From Clostridiaceae bacterium (GTDB lineage: Bacteria > Bacillota > Clostridia > Lutisporales > Lutisporaceae), in contig DPSW01000119.1 in NCBI GenBank assembly GCA_003527145.1, forward strand, positions 2,796-8,340: a stretch of DNA of 5,545 nucleotides, written 5' to 3'. The notes under the pieces were generated by a model that did no database searches, was not told the origin of the DNA, and saw nothing but the letters and a program-made list of their open reading frames with translations. Shown piece after piece: positions 1 to 5,337 of the stretch. How positions within the stretch are numbered: the stretch's first letter is position 1; each line of letters begins with the position of its first letter. Position numbers and translations under genes: made by a program.

Positions 1-738
1 CTGCTTGATAAGAAGAGCCGATTCGGTAAAATTGCCCGGTGCAAATATTACTTCGGGATTTGCAGCCTTAATATTTGTCAACTGTGCTGTAAAATCCTGA
101 TCTCCTGTATTGTAGTTTGAGGAAGCTACTATACAATTTGCATCTCCTGTAAGCTCTTTAAAGGAATCAACGAAAAACTTTGCAAGTCCGACAGAGTAGT
201 CATTGGAAACTTCTTGGATTATGGCTGCTTTCTTAGCACCTAATTTATTGAATGCATAGTTCGCCATAACTGTTCCCTGAAATGGGTCTATAAAGCATAC
301 TCTAAAATAATAATCATTATTCAGCGTAACCAACGGATTTGTGCAAGAAGCGCCAACCGCAGGAACTTTGGCATTTTTGACGATGTCTCCTGCTGCCATA
401 GATAGAGAACTCCCCCAGCTTCCGATTATGGCAACGACTTTTTCTTTCTCAACAAGCCTGGCGGCAGCACTTGCAGCTTCAACCTTGTCAGACTTATTAT
501 CGGCAATAACAAGCTCTACTTTTTTCCCCAATACTTCCGGGTATAATTTGTTTGCTAGCTTGGCTCCTTCTACCTCAAGAGCTCCTCCACCCGCATTTGC
601 GCCTGTAATGGGTTCAAATACGCCGATTTTTATCACATCTCCGCCTTCGCCTGCAGTCTGTTGTTCCGGTTTAGAGCAACCGGCAAGTGTAAAGGAAAGA
701 ATAAGAACAATGACTAATATAAGGCTAACTTTTTTCAT
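1..738 (-). CDS. ABC transporter substrate-binding lipoprotein, branched-chain amino acid (LivK) type; partial, C-terminus off the left edge
   Basis: Captures an amino acid or similar small ligand outside the membrane and delivers it to an ABC permease. The visible 246 residues begin with a lipoprotein signal: KK at 2-3, a hydrophobic stretch at 4-18, and lipobox LAGC with the lipidated Cys at 21. The mature part starts IKIGVFEPITGANAGGG, the typical opening of the Peripla_BP_6/LivK fold. It continues through GSWGSSLS (about 106-113), the region that contacts ligand in this family, and VPAVGASCTNPLVT. Family members are about 370-390 residues, so roughly a third is missing beyond base 1. The ATG at 738 is supported by AGGAGGAG five bases upstream. 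Permease and ATPase genes, if present, would lie to the left. LivK-type proteins also bind amides, urea and aromatic compounds, so the ligand is not assigned. Confidence 0.93.
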   Translation of the reverse strand, partial: MKKVSLILVIVLILSFTLAGCSKPEQQTAGEGGDVIKIGVFEPITGANAGGGALEVEGAKLANKLYPEVLGKKVELVIADNKSDKVEAASAAARLVEKEKVVAIIGSWGSSLSMAAGDIVKNAKVPAVGASCTNPLVTLNNDYYFRVCFIDPFQGTVMANYAFNKLGAKKAAIIQEVSNDYSVGLAKFFVDSFKELTGDANCIVASSNYNTGDQDFTAQLTNIKAANPEVIFAPGNFTESALLIKQ

Positions 739-765
739 TTTTCTCCTCCTCATTCATTTTTATCT

Positions 766-795
766 TAGCTATGCCACTTTTAATGGGCATAGTAA
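766..795 (-). promoter_or_regulatory. Leader hairpin upstream of the substrate-binding lipoprotein gene
   Basis: CTATGCC (769-775) and GGCATAG (786-792) form a perfect 7-bp stem with a 10-base loop. TTA/TAA pairs outside a single bulged base extend it. It lies about 15 bases upstream of the Shine-Dalgarno of the minus-strand lipoprotein gene, inside its likely mRNA leader. There is no U-tract on the minus strand after it, so it does not look like a terminator. An mRNA-stability or protein-binding role is possible. I recognise no riboswitch class or T-box motif. Confidence 0.4.
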
Positions 796-866
796 GTTTC
801 CTGAAGATGTTAGATACGGCTTTCATTGTAAAGCATCATAGAAATCAGAGAAGCCTTAAATAATGC

Positions 867-895
867 ATATTAATACATTCGCCGTTAGCGGACAA
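867..895 (-). promoter_or_regulatory. Possible promoter of the substrate-binding lipoprotein gene
   Basis: On the minus strand TTGTCC (895-890) and TAATAT (872-867) are separated by 17 bases. Each matches the sigma-A consensus at four of six positions. This would give a leader of roughly 120 bases containing the hairpin at 766-795. A perfect minus-strand TATAAT at 985-980 is an alternative but has a poor -35. The rest of 739-1109 is AT-rich and shows no gene I can support. Confidence 0.25.
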
Positions 896-1054
896 ATCAA
901 GTTATTTGTATTTATTGGCCCTAATTCCAAATATTTATTAACCATATTACCACTTGTATAATAATTTGACAATATGTATATTATAAAAAATGTTATGTGT
1001 ATTGCGGACATCAGTAATAAAATTGCGCACAGCCCTCCAATTTCTAAACTTTTA

Positions 1055-1063
1055 TGATATAAT
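1055..1063 (+). promoter_or_regulatory. Extended -10 promoter of the Nudix hydrolase gene
   Basis: TGATATAAT is an exact extended -10 element (TGnTATAAT). No good -35 lies 16-18 bases upstream, which is tolerated for extended -10 promoters. Transcription would start near 1070, giving a leader of about 40 bases before the ATG at 1110. It would also place the in-frame ATGs at 990 and 1071 upstream of, or at, the transcript start. Confidence 0.5.
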
Positions 1064-1109
1064 AATAATAATGATTACCATTAGAGTATACGTGAGGAAA
1101 TTTACAGTT

Positions 1110-2024
1110 ATGTTAGATATGATATTGAAATTTAAGAATAAAGCTGTCAGCATTTCCGACAGCGATCATTATAATGAATCTTCCGTGCTGATACCAATAT
1201 TGGAAGGCAAAAATGATCTATGCCTTCTGTACGAAATCCGGTCAGAAAATCTGAAAAATCAGCCTAATGAAATATGCTTTCCCGGCGGGCGGATTGAAAA
1301 GGGCGAATCTAAAGAAAATGCAGCCATCAGGGAAACCGCGGAAGAGCTGCTGATAGCAACCGAAAGCATTGAGGTTATCGGAGCTTCCGATATACTCGTC
1401 ACGCCTTTCAATACTATAATATATCCTTACATAGGAACGGTGAAAGATTACAAAGGCACCTTTAACAATGAAGTAAAGGAAGTATTTACTGTACCTCTGT
1501 CATTTTTCTTGTCCAATGACCCTTTCTGCCATTATATAGATGTCAATGTGCAGCCCAAAGAAGATTTTCCTTATGATCTAATCCAGAGAGGAAAAGACTA
1601 CAAATGGGCAAAGGGCAGGTATCCTGTATATTTCTATATCTTTGGCGATAGAGTAATTTGGGGTATAACTGCAAGGATTACTTATGATTTTATTAAAAAC
1701 ATCCGCGGAATAATAAAACCTCTCTGCTGGAAATGCAAAGAGGTTTTATTATTATTTTTTAAGCCTATAGCCGGATATCCTGTTTACCATAAGTGCAATA
1801 GCGCCGTCCCCGGTTACATTGCAGGCTGTGCCAAAGCTATCCTGGGCCAAGTACAGCGCAATCATCAAAGCCAACAGGGTCGAATTAAACCCAAGCATGG
1901 ATTCGAGAAGCCCCAAGGCAGCCATGACAGCGCCTCCAGGTACACCGGGTGCAGCTACCATTGTAATACCCAGCATCAATATAAATGGAAACATATTTAC
2001 AAGATTTATGGGAATTCCATTTAG
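1110..2024 (+). CDS. Nudix hydrolase, CoA pyrophosphatase (NudL/YeaB-like) type, with stop lost and run-on C-terminus
   Basis: Predicted to hydrolyse the pyrophosphate bond of CoA or related nucleotides, releasing 4'-phosphopantetheine and 3',5'-ADP, using divalent metal. Counting from ATG 1110, the CoA-type signature RSENLKNQPNEICFPGG lies at 44-60. The Nudix box G60-x5-E66-x7-R74-E75-TA-E78-E79 follows, with Leu where the late Gly is usual. ATG 1110 is preferred because GTGAGGA precedes it and the protein then opens like family members; the frame is open upstream to 990. The domain ends naturally at IWGITARITYDFIK, about 197 residues, matching the family's usual length near 200. The literal frame then continues to 2024 through the terminator stem and antisense to the symporter gene, giving about 100 unrelated residues. 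Removing one A from the A5 run at 1695-1699 brings TAATAA (1711-1716) into frame. The true end is therefore probably 1713, and this copy is frameshifted or has a sequence error. Confidence 0.85.
   Translation: MLDMILKFKNKAVSISDSDHYNESSVLIPILEGKNDLCLLYEIRSENLKNQPNEICFPGGRIEKGESKENAAIRETAEELLIATESIEVIGASDILVTPFNTIIYPYIGTVKDYKGTFNNEVKEVFTVPLSFFLSNDPFCHYIDVNVQPKEDFPYDLIQRGKDYKWAKGRYPVYFYIFGDRVIWGITARITYDFIKNIRGIIKPLCWKCKEVLLLFFKPIAGYPVYHKCNSAVPGYIAGCAKAILGQVQRNHQSQQGRIKPKHGFEKPQGSHDSASRYTGCSYHCNTQHQYKWKHIYKIYGNSI
1709..1760. terminator. Bidirectional Rho-independent terminator between the convergent Nudix and symporter genes
   Basis: AATAATAAAACCTCT (1709-1723) pairs perfectly over 15 bp with AGAGGTTTTATTATT (1739-1753). 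TGC/GCA inside adds three more pairs. On the plus strand it is followed by A and six T (1754-1760). On the minus strand the A/T-rich outer arm supplies the U-rich end. The 3' arm contains the symporter stop codon (TAA, 1754-1752 on minus). The 5' arm contains TAATAA, the probable original stops of the Nudix gene. Confidence 0.92.
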
Positions 2025-2921
2025 CATCATTACCGCCATAGCGCAGCTTACTAAAGTGATAGTGCTTCCCGATAAATGAATCGTAGCGCAAAGGGGTATT
2101 ACAAAGTCAGCTATCCCGTCTTGAATGCCGTTTTTCTTGGCCTGTTCAAGAGTTACAGGTATAGTCGCCGCAGAAGACTGGGTTCCTATGGCTGTAAAAT
2201 ATGCAGGCAGCATATTCTTTAACAACCTTATGGGATTTCCCCCTGCCAAAGTACCCCCAATGATATATTGAAATATCAATATCACTATATGAAGGATTAT
2301 TATCATCGCAAAAACTTTGGCGAAAACTGACATTATCGTTGCAACTTGACCAGCATGAGTCATATTAGCAAATATACCCAATATATGAACGGGTAAAAGA
2401 GGTATTATTATATTTGATATCAGCTTCTCAATTATTTGTTGGAATTCACTCATGAACTTTTTTATTGTATCTCCTTTAATGACTGAAATTCCAAGACCAA
2501 TCGTAAAAGCAATCAAAAGTGCAGTCATAACTCCGAAGATCGGCGGCATATCCACTGAGAAAAATCCCGGTACCAAGGCCTCTTCAGGATTTGCAGCATT
2601 TACAACAAGACTTCCGGGCTTTAAAAACATCGGAAGAACTGCTGAGGATGTAAAATAAGCTGCCATACCGGAAATTATTGTAGAAACATAGGCTATCCCT
2701 GCAGTTATTGCTAAAAGCTTACCCGCTCCGGCACCCAAATCTCCTATTCCAGGAGCTACAAATCCAATGATTATCAATGGAATCGCAAAGCCAAGAAAAT
2801 TGCCGAAAATTCCATTGAAGGTTGCCAGCACTTGTATCACCCATTTAGGCGCAATACTGCCTATTAATATACCGATTGCTATTGCAATTATTAATCTAGG
2901 CAACAATCCAAATTTTTTCAT
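1752..2921 (-). CDS. Dicarboxylate/amino acid:cation symporter (DAACS family), probably for a neutral substrate
   Basis: Sodium- or proton-coupled uptake carrier of the GltP/SstT/DctA superfamily, in the cytoplasmic membrane. The 389 residues are hydrophobic throughout, consistent with eight transmembrane helices plus two re-entrant hairpins, and slightly shorter than the usual 400-430. Landmarks: the Ser-rich hairpin SSAATIP (249-255), HLSGS (282-286) at the NMDGT position, GVPGG (326-330) in the second hairpin, and D361-SFG-T-ACNVTGD372. By alignment to GltPh, D361 (D394, binds the substrate amino group), N368 (N401) and D372 (D405) are kept. The Arg that binds the acidic side chain (R397) is Gly364, and the N and D of NMDGT are His and Ser. 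This argues against glutamate/aspartate and for a neutral amino acid. ATG 2921 has AAGGAGG seven bases upstream. The gene appears monocistronic, with its own promoter and terminator. Confidence 0.93.
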   Translation of the reverse strand: MKKFGLLPRLIIAIAIGILIGSIAPKWVIQVLATFNGIFGNFLGFAIPLIIIGFVAPGIGDLGAGAGKLLAITAGIAYVSTIISGMAAYFTSSAVLPMFLKPGSLVVNAANPEEALVPGFFSVDMPPIFGVMTALLIAFTIGLGISVIKGDTIKKFMSEFQQIIEKLISNIIIPLLPVHILGIFANMTHAGQVATIMSVFAKVFAMIIILHIVILIFQYIIGGTLAGGNPIRLLKNMLPAYFTAIGTQSSAATIPVTLEQAKKNGIQDGIADFVIPLCATIHLSGSTITLVSCAMAVMMLNGIPINLVNMFPFILMLGITMVAAPGVPGGAVMAALGLLESMLGFNSTLLALMIALYLAQDSFGTACNVTGDGAIALMVNRISGYRLKK

Positions 2922-2974
2922 TAGTTATCCTCCTTGTCAAATTTTGCGTTTGGCTATCAACGCTTGCCTGCAAC

Positions 2975-3003
2975 ATTATATATAATATTGGTTTAATAGT
3001 CTA
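2975..3003 (-). promoter_or_regulatory. Sigma-A-type promoter of the symporter gene
   Basis: On the minus strand a perfect -10 TATAAT (2980-2975) is preceded at 17 bases by TAGACT (3003-2998), four of six matches to TTGACA. Transcription would begin near 2968, leaving a leader of about 45 bases that ends with the AAGGAGG site. Confidence 0.6.
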
Positions 3004-3049
3004 TCGGATTTTACTGCAATATTTTACTTTTATTGTTTTCTTAATTTTA

Positions 3050-3084
3050 TGGCATTTCAATAAGTATTCGTATTCTGAATGCCA
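3050..3084. repeat. Inverted repeat upstream of the symporter promoter
   Basis: TGGCATT (3050-3056) and AATGCCA (3078-3084) are perfect complements, extended by CA/TG inside a one-base bulge. The loop holds a tandem GTATTC GTATTC (3064-3075). It sits about 50 bases upstream of the symporter -35, and also downstream of the YyaL remnant. It could be a regulator-binding site or the relic terminator of that gene. A clean T-tract is absent on both strands. Confidence 0.35.
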
Positions 3085-3157
3085 AAAATATTTACGCATA
3101 TAGCTTACTCAATATCAGCTTGCAAAATTCATCTATATTATTAATCTATTTACTGCA

Positions 3158-3460
3158 GATATTTCCCTTGCATACATTTCACAAAATAAATCGTCATCTT
3201 GTTCGCCTAATATATATTACTTATTTTTTATCCCATAAATAAAACTTACCTTCCTCACCCTCATCTTTTGTTATTATGCACCAAGTTCTTCTGCTTCCGG
3301 CCTTGATAAAGCCTCAATAATGCTTTTCGGAAAATCCAATGCCTTGTCTCTGTCTTTGCTTTAACAAATGCATCTTCGCTCCAAGGATACCAATTCATGG
3401 GATTATAAGCGTTCTGCAATAAATAAGGCGTAATCTATTGGGTTTTCTATTATTGGCCAC
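3158..3460 (-). pseudogene. YyaL-like (DUF255, thioredoxin-domain) pseudogene, internally deleted and frameshifted
   Basis: No frame is open for long, but in order on the minus strand one reads pieces of a single family. [10 protein letters not shown] (3460-3431) is followed after a frameshift by [19 protein letters not shown] and AFVKAK (3428-3354), the diagnostic N-terminus of YyaL. In another frame come DKALDF and a degenerate stretch, then [12 protein letters not shown] (3265-3230), matching the mid-protein DADSEGEEGKFYVW motif. Next are an in-frame stop and GEQDDDLFCEMY (3207-3172), then KGNI (3169-3158), where the family has GNFEGKNI. Family members are about 600-690 residues. About 270 codons, including the CxxC thioredoxin active site, are missing between the first two blocks, and everything after KGNI is gone or unrecognisable. 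A GTG at 3460 with AAGGAAG upstream may be the old start. The motif comparison is from memory of the family. Confidence 0.8.
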
Positions 3461-3550
3461 TAAAAGCCACTTCCTTGTATTTAAAATGCTTCCCAGTTTA
3501 TTATTTTCTTATATATCCATGATATTCTATATCAGTAGAGTTAAATATTG

Positions 3551-3556
3551 TATAAT
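3551..3556 (+). promoter_or_regulatory. Possible -10 element upstream of the truncated AraC-type gene
   Basis: TATAAT is a perfect -10 match about 110 bases upstream of the ATG at 3664. No convincing -35 lies 16-18 bases further upstream. The rest of 3461-3650 shows nothing else I can support. Confidence 0.25.
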
Positions 3557-3663
3557 AATTTAGTAATGATACAGTAAATGAAGAAATCAGACTGCAAAAT
3601 CCGGCATCAAATGTCGAGTGGACTAATTCTAAAAAAGATATGATTGAACCAGGAGGGGAAAAA

Positions 3664-3957
3664 ATGGATTGGGTTAAACAGCTTAATGAGGCGATAAACT
3701 ACATAGAGGAAAATCTTGCAGGTGAAATATCCTATAATACTATTTCAAAGATTGCTCAATGTTCTATTTATAATTTTCAAAGAATGTTTTCATATATTGC
3801 CGATAAGCCATTATCTGAATATATTAGGAGTAGACGTTTGACATTGGCAGCTTTTGAAGTTATTCCGCAGATATGGGCAATGAATCATAGTATCTCTATT
3901 TCAAAGCTCTCCAAAACTGCGTCTGTATTTTGTTCTATAAAATCGATTACATTCTGA
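3664..3957 (+). pseudogene. AraC-family transcriptional regulator, truncated after the first helix-turn-helix
   Basis: Starts MDWVKQLNEAINYIEENL, the usual beginning of AraC regulators with an N-terminal DNA-binding domain and a C-terminal GyrI-like effector domain. The first HTH is intact: ISYNTISKIAQCSIYNFQRM (about 22-41), then the linker helix KPLSEYIRSRRLTLAAFE (48-65). After Glu65 (base 3858) similarity stops. The second HTH and the whole effector domain, expected to bring the protein to about 280-300 residues, are absent. The frame continues for 32 residues antisense to the DUF503 gene before a stop at 3957. ATG 3664 is chosen because AGGAGG (3651-3656) lies seven bases upstream; the in-frame ATG at 3640 has no such site. 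With one HTH the product is unlikely to bind DNA normally. The breakpoint falls between 3859 and 3884. Confidence 0.82.
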
Positions 3958-4166
3958 ATACAGCTGTTGGAATGCTTGCTGCTATTGCTTACGCAAGCTA
4001 TTCCTATAACAATCGACTGGTGCATGTCCAGATTTTCTATTTCTGCAATAGATACGTTAAATCTATGCCGCACTTTATCTATGATGCTTTTTACCACCAT
4101 TCTTTTTTCTTTAAGCGAATGCACCCAGCCGGCATATAAATAGATCCTGCCTGAAGCAATAATCAT
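3885..4166 (-). CDS. DUF503 / YlxP-like protein
   Basis: A complete 93-residue protein. Family-typical features are the opening strand MIIASGRIYLY, the signature HSLKEKR (16-22) followed by VVKSIIDKVRHRFNVSIAE (24-42), then the second half IVIGIACVS, and the closing ESFEIEIL. The length matches the family's usual 90-100 residues. Family members form a small ferredoxin-like fold. In Bacillus the homologue ylxP lies between infB and rbfA, suggesting a ribosome-related role, but the biochemical function is unknown. Here it stands alone, away from that cluster, next to a truncated AraC gene, so it may be a second copy. AAGGTGA four bases before ATG 4166 supports the start. Confidence 0.88.
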   Translation of the reverse strand: MIIASGRIYLYAGWVHSLKEKRMVVKSIIDKVRHRFNVSIAEIENLDMHQSIVIGIACVSNSSKHSNSCIQNVIDFIEQNTDAVLESFEIEIL

Positions 4167-4215
4167 TTTCTCACCTTCATATCATGCTTTATTAAGCATA
4201 TTCTTATTTAACTTT

Positions 4216-4242
4216 TTGATATATATACTATTATAGTATAAT
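4216..4242 (+). promoter_or_regulatory. Promoter-like site overlapping a 17-base palindrome
   Basis: TATACTA-TTA-TAGTATA (4224-4240) is a perfect 7-bp inverted repeat with a 3-base centre. On the plus strand it lies between TTGATA (4216-4221) and TATAAT (4237-4242), a promoter-like pair with a short 15-base spacer. On the minus strand the same palindrome contains TATAAT (4235-4230), which could serve DUF503. It looks like an operator over a divergent promoter, but very AT-rich sequence makes such palindromes less surprising. Confidence 0.35.
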
Positions 4243-4306
4243 ATGCTGCAGATAGTATGAACATAGAGGATAATGTGAATATTCGAAGCAAGCGGAAAAG
4301 AAAGAG

Positions 4307-4350
4307 AAGCAGCAGATGAAGAACTATTTCATGCTTGCTGCTGCTTTTAT
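4307..4350. terminator. Hairpin terminator at the 3' end of the S41-like gene
   Basis: AAGCAGCAG (4307-4315) pairs with CTGCTGCTT (4338-4346), and ATGAA (4316-4320) with TTCAT (4328-4332), leaving a 5-base bulge and a 7-base loop. On the minus strand the 3' arm is followed by a pyrimidine-rich tract, and the hairpin overlaps the last codons (KAAASMK) and stop of the S41-like gene. On the plus strand it ends in TTTTAT. It may therefore act in both directions. Confidence 0.5.
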
Positions 4351-5265
4351 ATAATCTTCCAAGCTGCTTAATGCAATATTATTATATTTGCTTAAATAGC
4401 TTGCCAGGCTTTCGGAGGCCTTTCCCTTAACATTCCATCTATATGCCGAAATGCTGAAGTTGATTTTATTATAGTAGGTTTTATAAACCTGCCCTATATC
4501 CATACCTTTGGTTTTCTTGCCGATAAGCTCTACTTTATCGCCCATATTTTCTTTTAAGGCCAGCGCAAACATCTCTGTATTGCATGCGCTTCCTTCATCC
4601 AACAGCAAAAATATTTTCTTAAAGCCATAGGAAAAATCATCAGAGCTGTAATAGTGCCTTGAATTTGAAGATTCTATAGCAGCTATTTCCAAGCCGCCCG
4701 AAAGTAAGTCATCAGCAATCTCTATGGCTTCAGTATAATAACCCAAATGATTATCCCTCAAATCCAATATCAGGTATTCTATTCCCTCCATTTTTTCCAC
4801 AGCCTTGAAAAACTTCTTTTCTGCATTCTCCCCAAAGCTTGAAAGCTTTACATAGCCAGTCTTTTCATCAATTTTTTTGCTTTGTATCTCATTTTTTTTA
4901 TATAATGAGTACTTAATCTTCCCTCTCATCAGATCGGCGTAGCTGAAATTAGTATAATTATCCCCGGATAGCTGCCTTGAAAGCTTAATAAGCGTATCAA
5001 TTTTTTGTTTGGATGTAAAAGGCGGCTTCAAAATATTATTTTTTAGTTCAATGTATTCTTTATTAAAAAATACTTCATTATATAAATAATTTTTTTCAAA
5101 GTCTCTGATTATATTTTTTGCATCCGAGTAACTGACAAAACCGAAATAATTCAGTAATGAAAACTTATAGATCACAAAAAATACCAGGACTGTAAATATG
5201 AAAAGCATTGGCCGCCTTTTCTTAGGCGCCGTAATCTCATTTTCAACAATTGTTTTATCCCTCAA
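4324..5265 (-). CDS. Membrane-anchored S41-family (C-terminal processing) peptidase homologue with altered catalytic residues
   Basis: Numbered from TTG 5265 (313 residues): a short basic N-terminus (KKRR, 15-18), one transmembrane helix (about 20-42) that should leave the rest outside, a family-specific region to about 130, then an S41 core. Core landmarks are GYVKLSSF (137-144), LILDLRDN (165-172, normally LILDLRNNPGG) and IFLLLDEGSACNTEMFALAL (from about 218, normally NEGSASASEI). GKKTKGMDIGQ (about 249-259) normally reads GxxTFGKGxxQ. By alignment with E. coli Tsp, the nucleophile Ser is Cys228, the Lys base is Met255, and the Asp lies at Glu239/Asn240. There is no PDZ domain. It may be a non-catalytic homologue or an unusual Cys variant. 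The frame opens with GTG at 5274, but AAGGTGA (5277-5271) overlaps that codon and sits five bases from TTG 5265, so TTG is favoured. It appears to be transcribed alone. Confidence 0.8.
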   Translation of the reverse strand: MRDKTIVENEITAPKKRRPMLFIFTVLVFFVIYKFSLLNYFGFVSYSDAKNIIRDFEKNYLYNEVFFNKEYIELKNNILKPPFTSKQKIDTLIKLSRQLSGDNYTNFSYADLMRGKIKYSLYKKNEIQSKKIDEKTGYVKLSSFGENAEKKFFKAVEKMEGIEYLILDLRDNHLGYYTEAIEIADDLLSGGLEIAAIESSNSRHYYSSDDFSYGFKKIFLLLDEGSACNTEMFALALKENMGDKVELIGKKTKGMDIGQVYKTYYNKINFSISAYRWNVKGKASESLASYLSKYNNIALSSLEDYIKAAASMK

Positions 5266-5337
5266 ATGTTTCACCTTCCGCTGATAAATATCCCCACATT
5301 AATTATTTGCCTATTTACCATATATTAATCAAAATTT

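Noticed and set aside
341..841. A 166-codon open frame on the plus strand
   Set aside because: It is antisense to the lipoprotein gene, which has a clear signal peptide, lipobox and ribosome binding site. The plus-strand translation resembles no family I recognise.
966..971. TTGACA as a -35 element for the Nudix gene
   Set aside because: A perfect -35, but no acceptable -10 occurs 16-18 bases downstream. The extended -10 at 1055 fits better.
990..1109. Upstream ATGs at 990 and 1071 as starts of the Nudix gene
   Set aside because: Neither has a ribosome binding site, the extended -10 at 1055-1063 lies between or downstream of them, and the added residues are unlike the family's N-terminus.
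1725..2024. The Nudix C-terminal extension as a real added domain
   Set aside because: It is translated from a terminator stem and from the antisense of a well-conserved symporter C-terminus, so it is more simply explained by a frameshift.
1885..2091. Short open frames overlapping the symporter on both strands
   Set aside because: They are out-of-frame readings of the symporter gene, with no ribosome binding sites and no recognisable motifs. The same applies to plus-strand frames at 1819-2079, 2452-2658 and 2767-2985, and to 3930-4139 over DUF503.
3578..3643. A short plus-strand frame beginning MKKSDCKIRHQ upstream of the AraC remnant
   Set aside because: Only about 21 codons, without a ribosome binding site or recognisable similarity.
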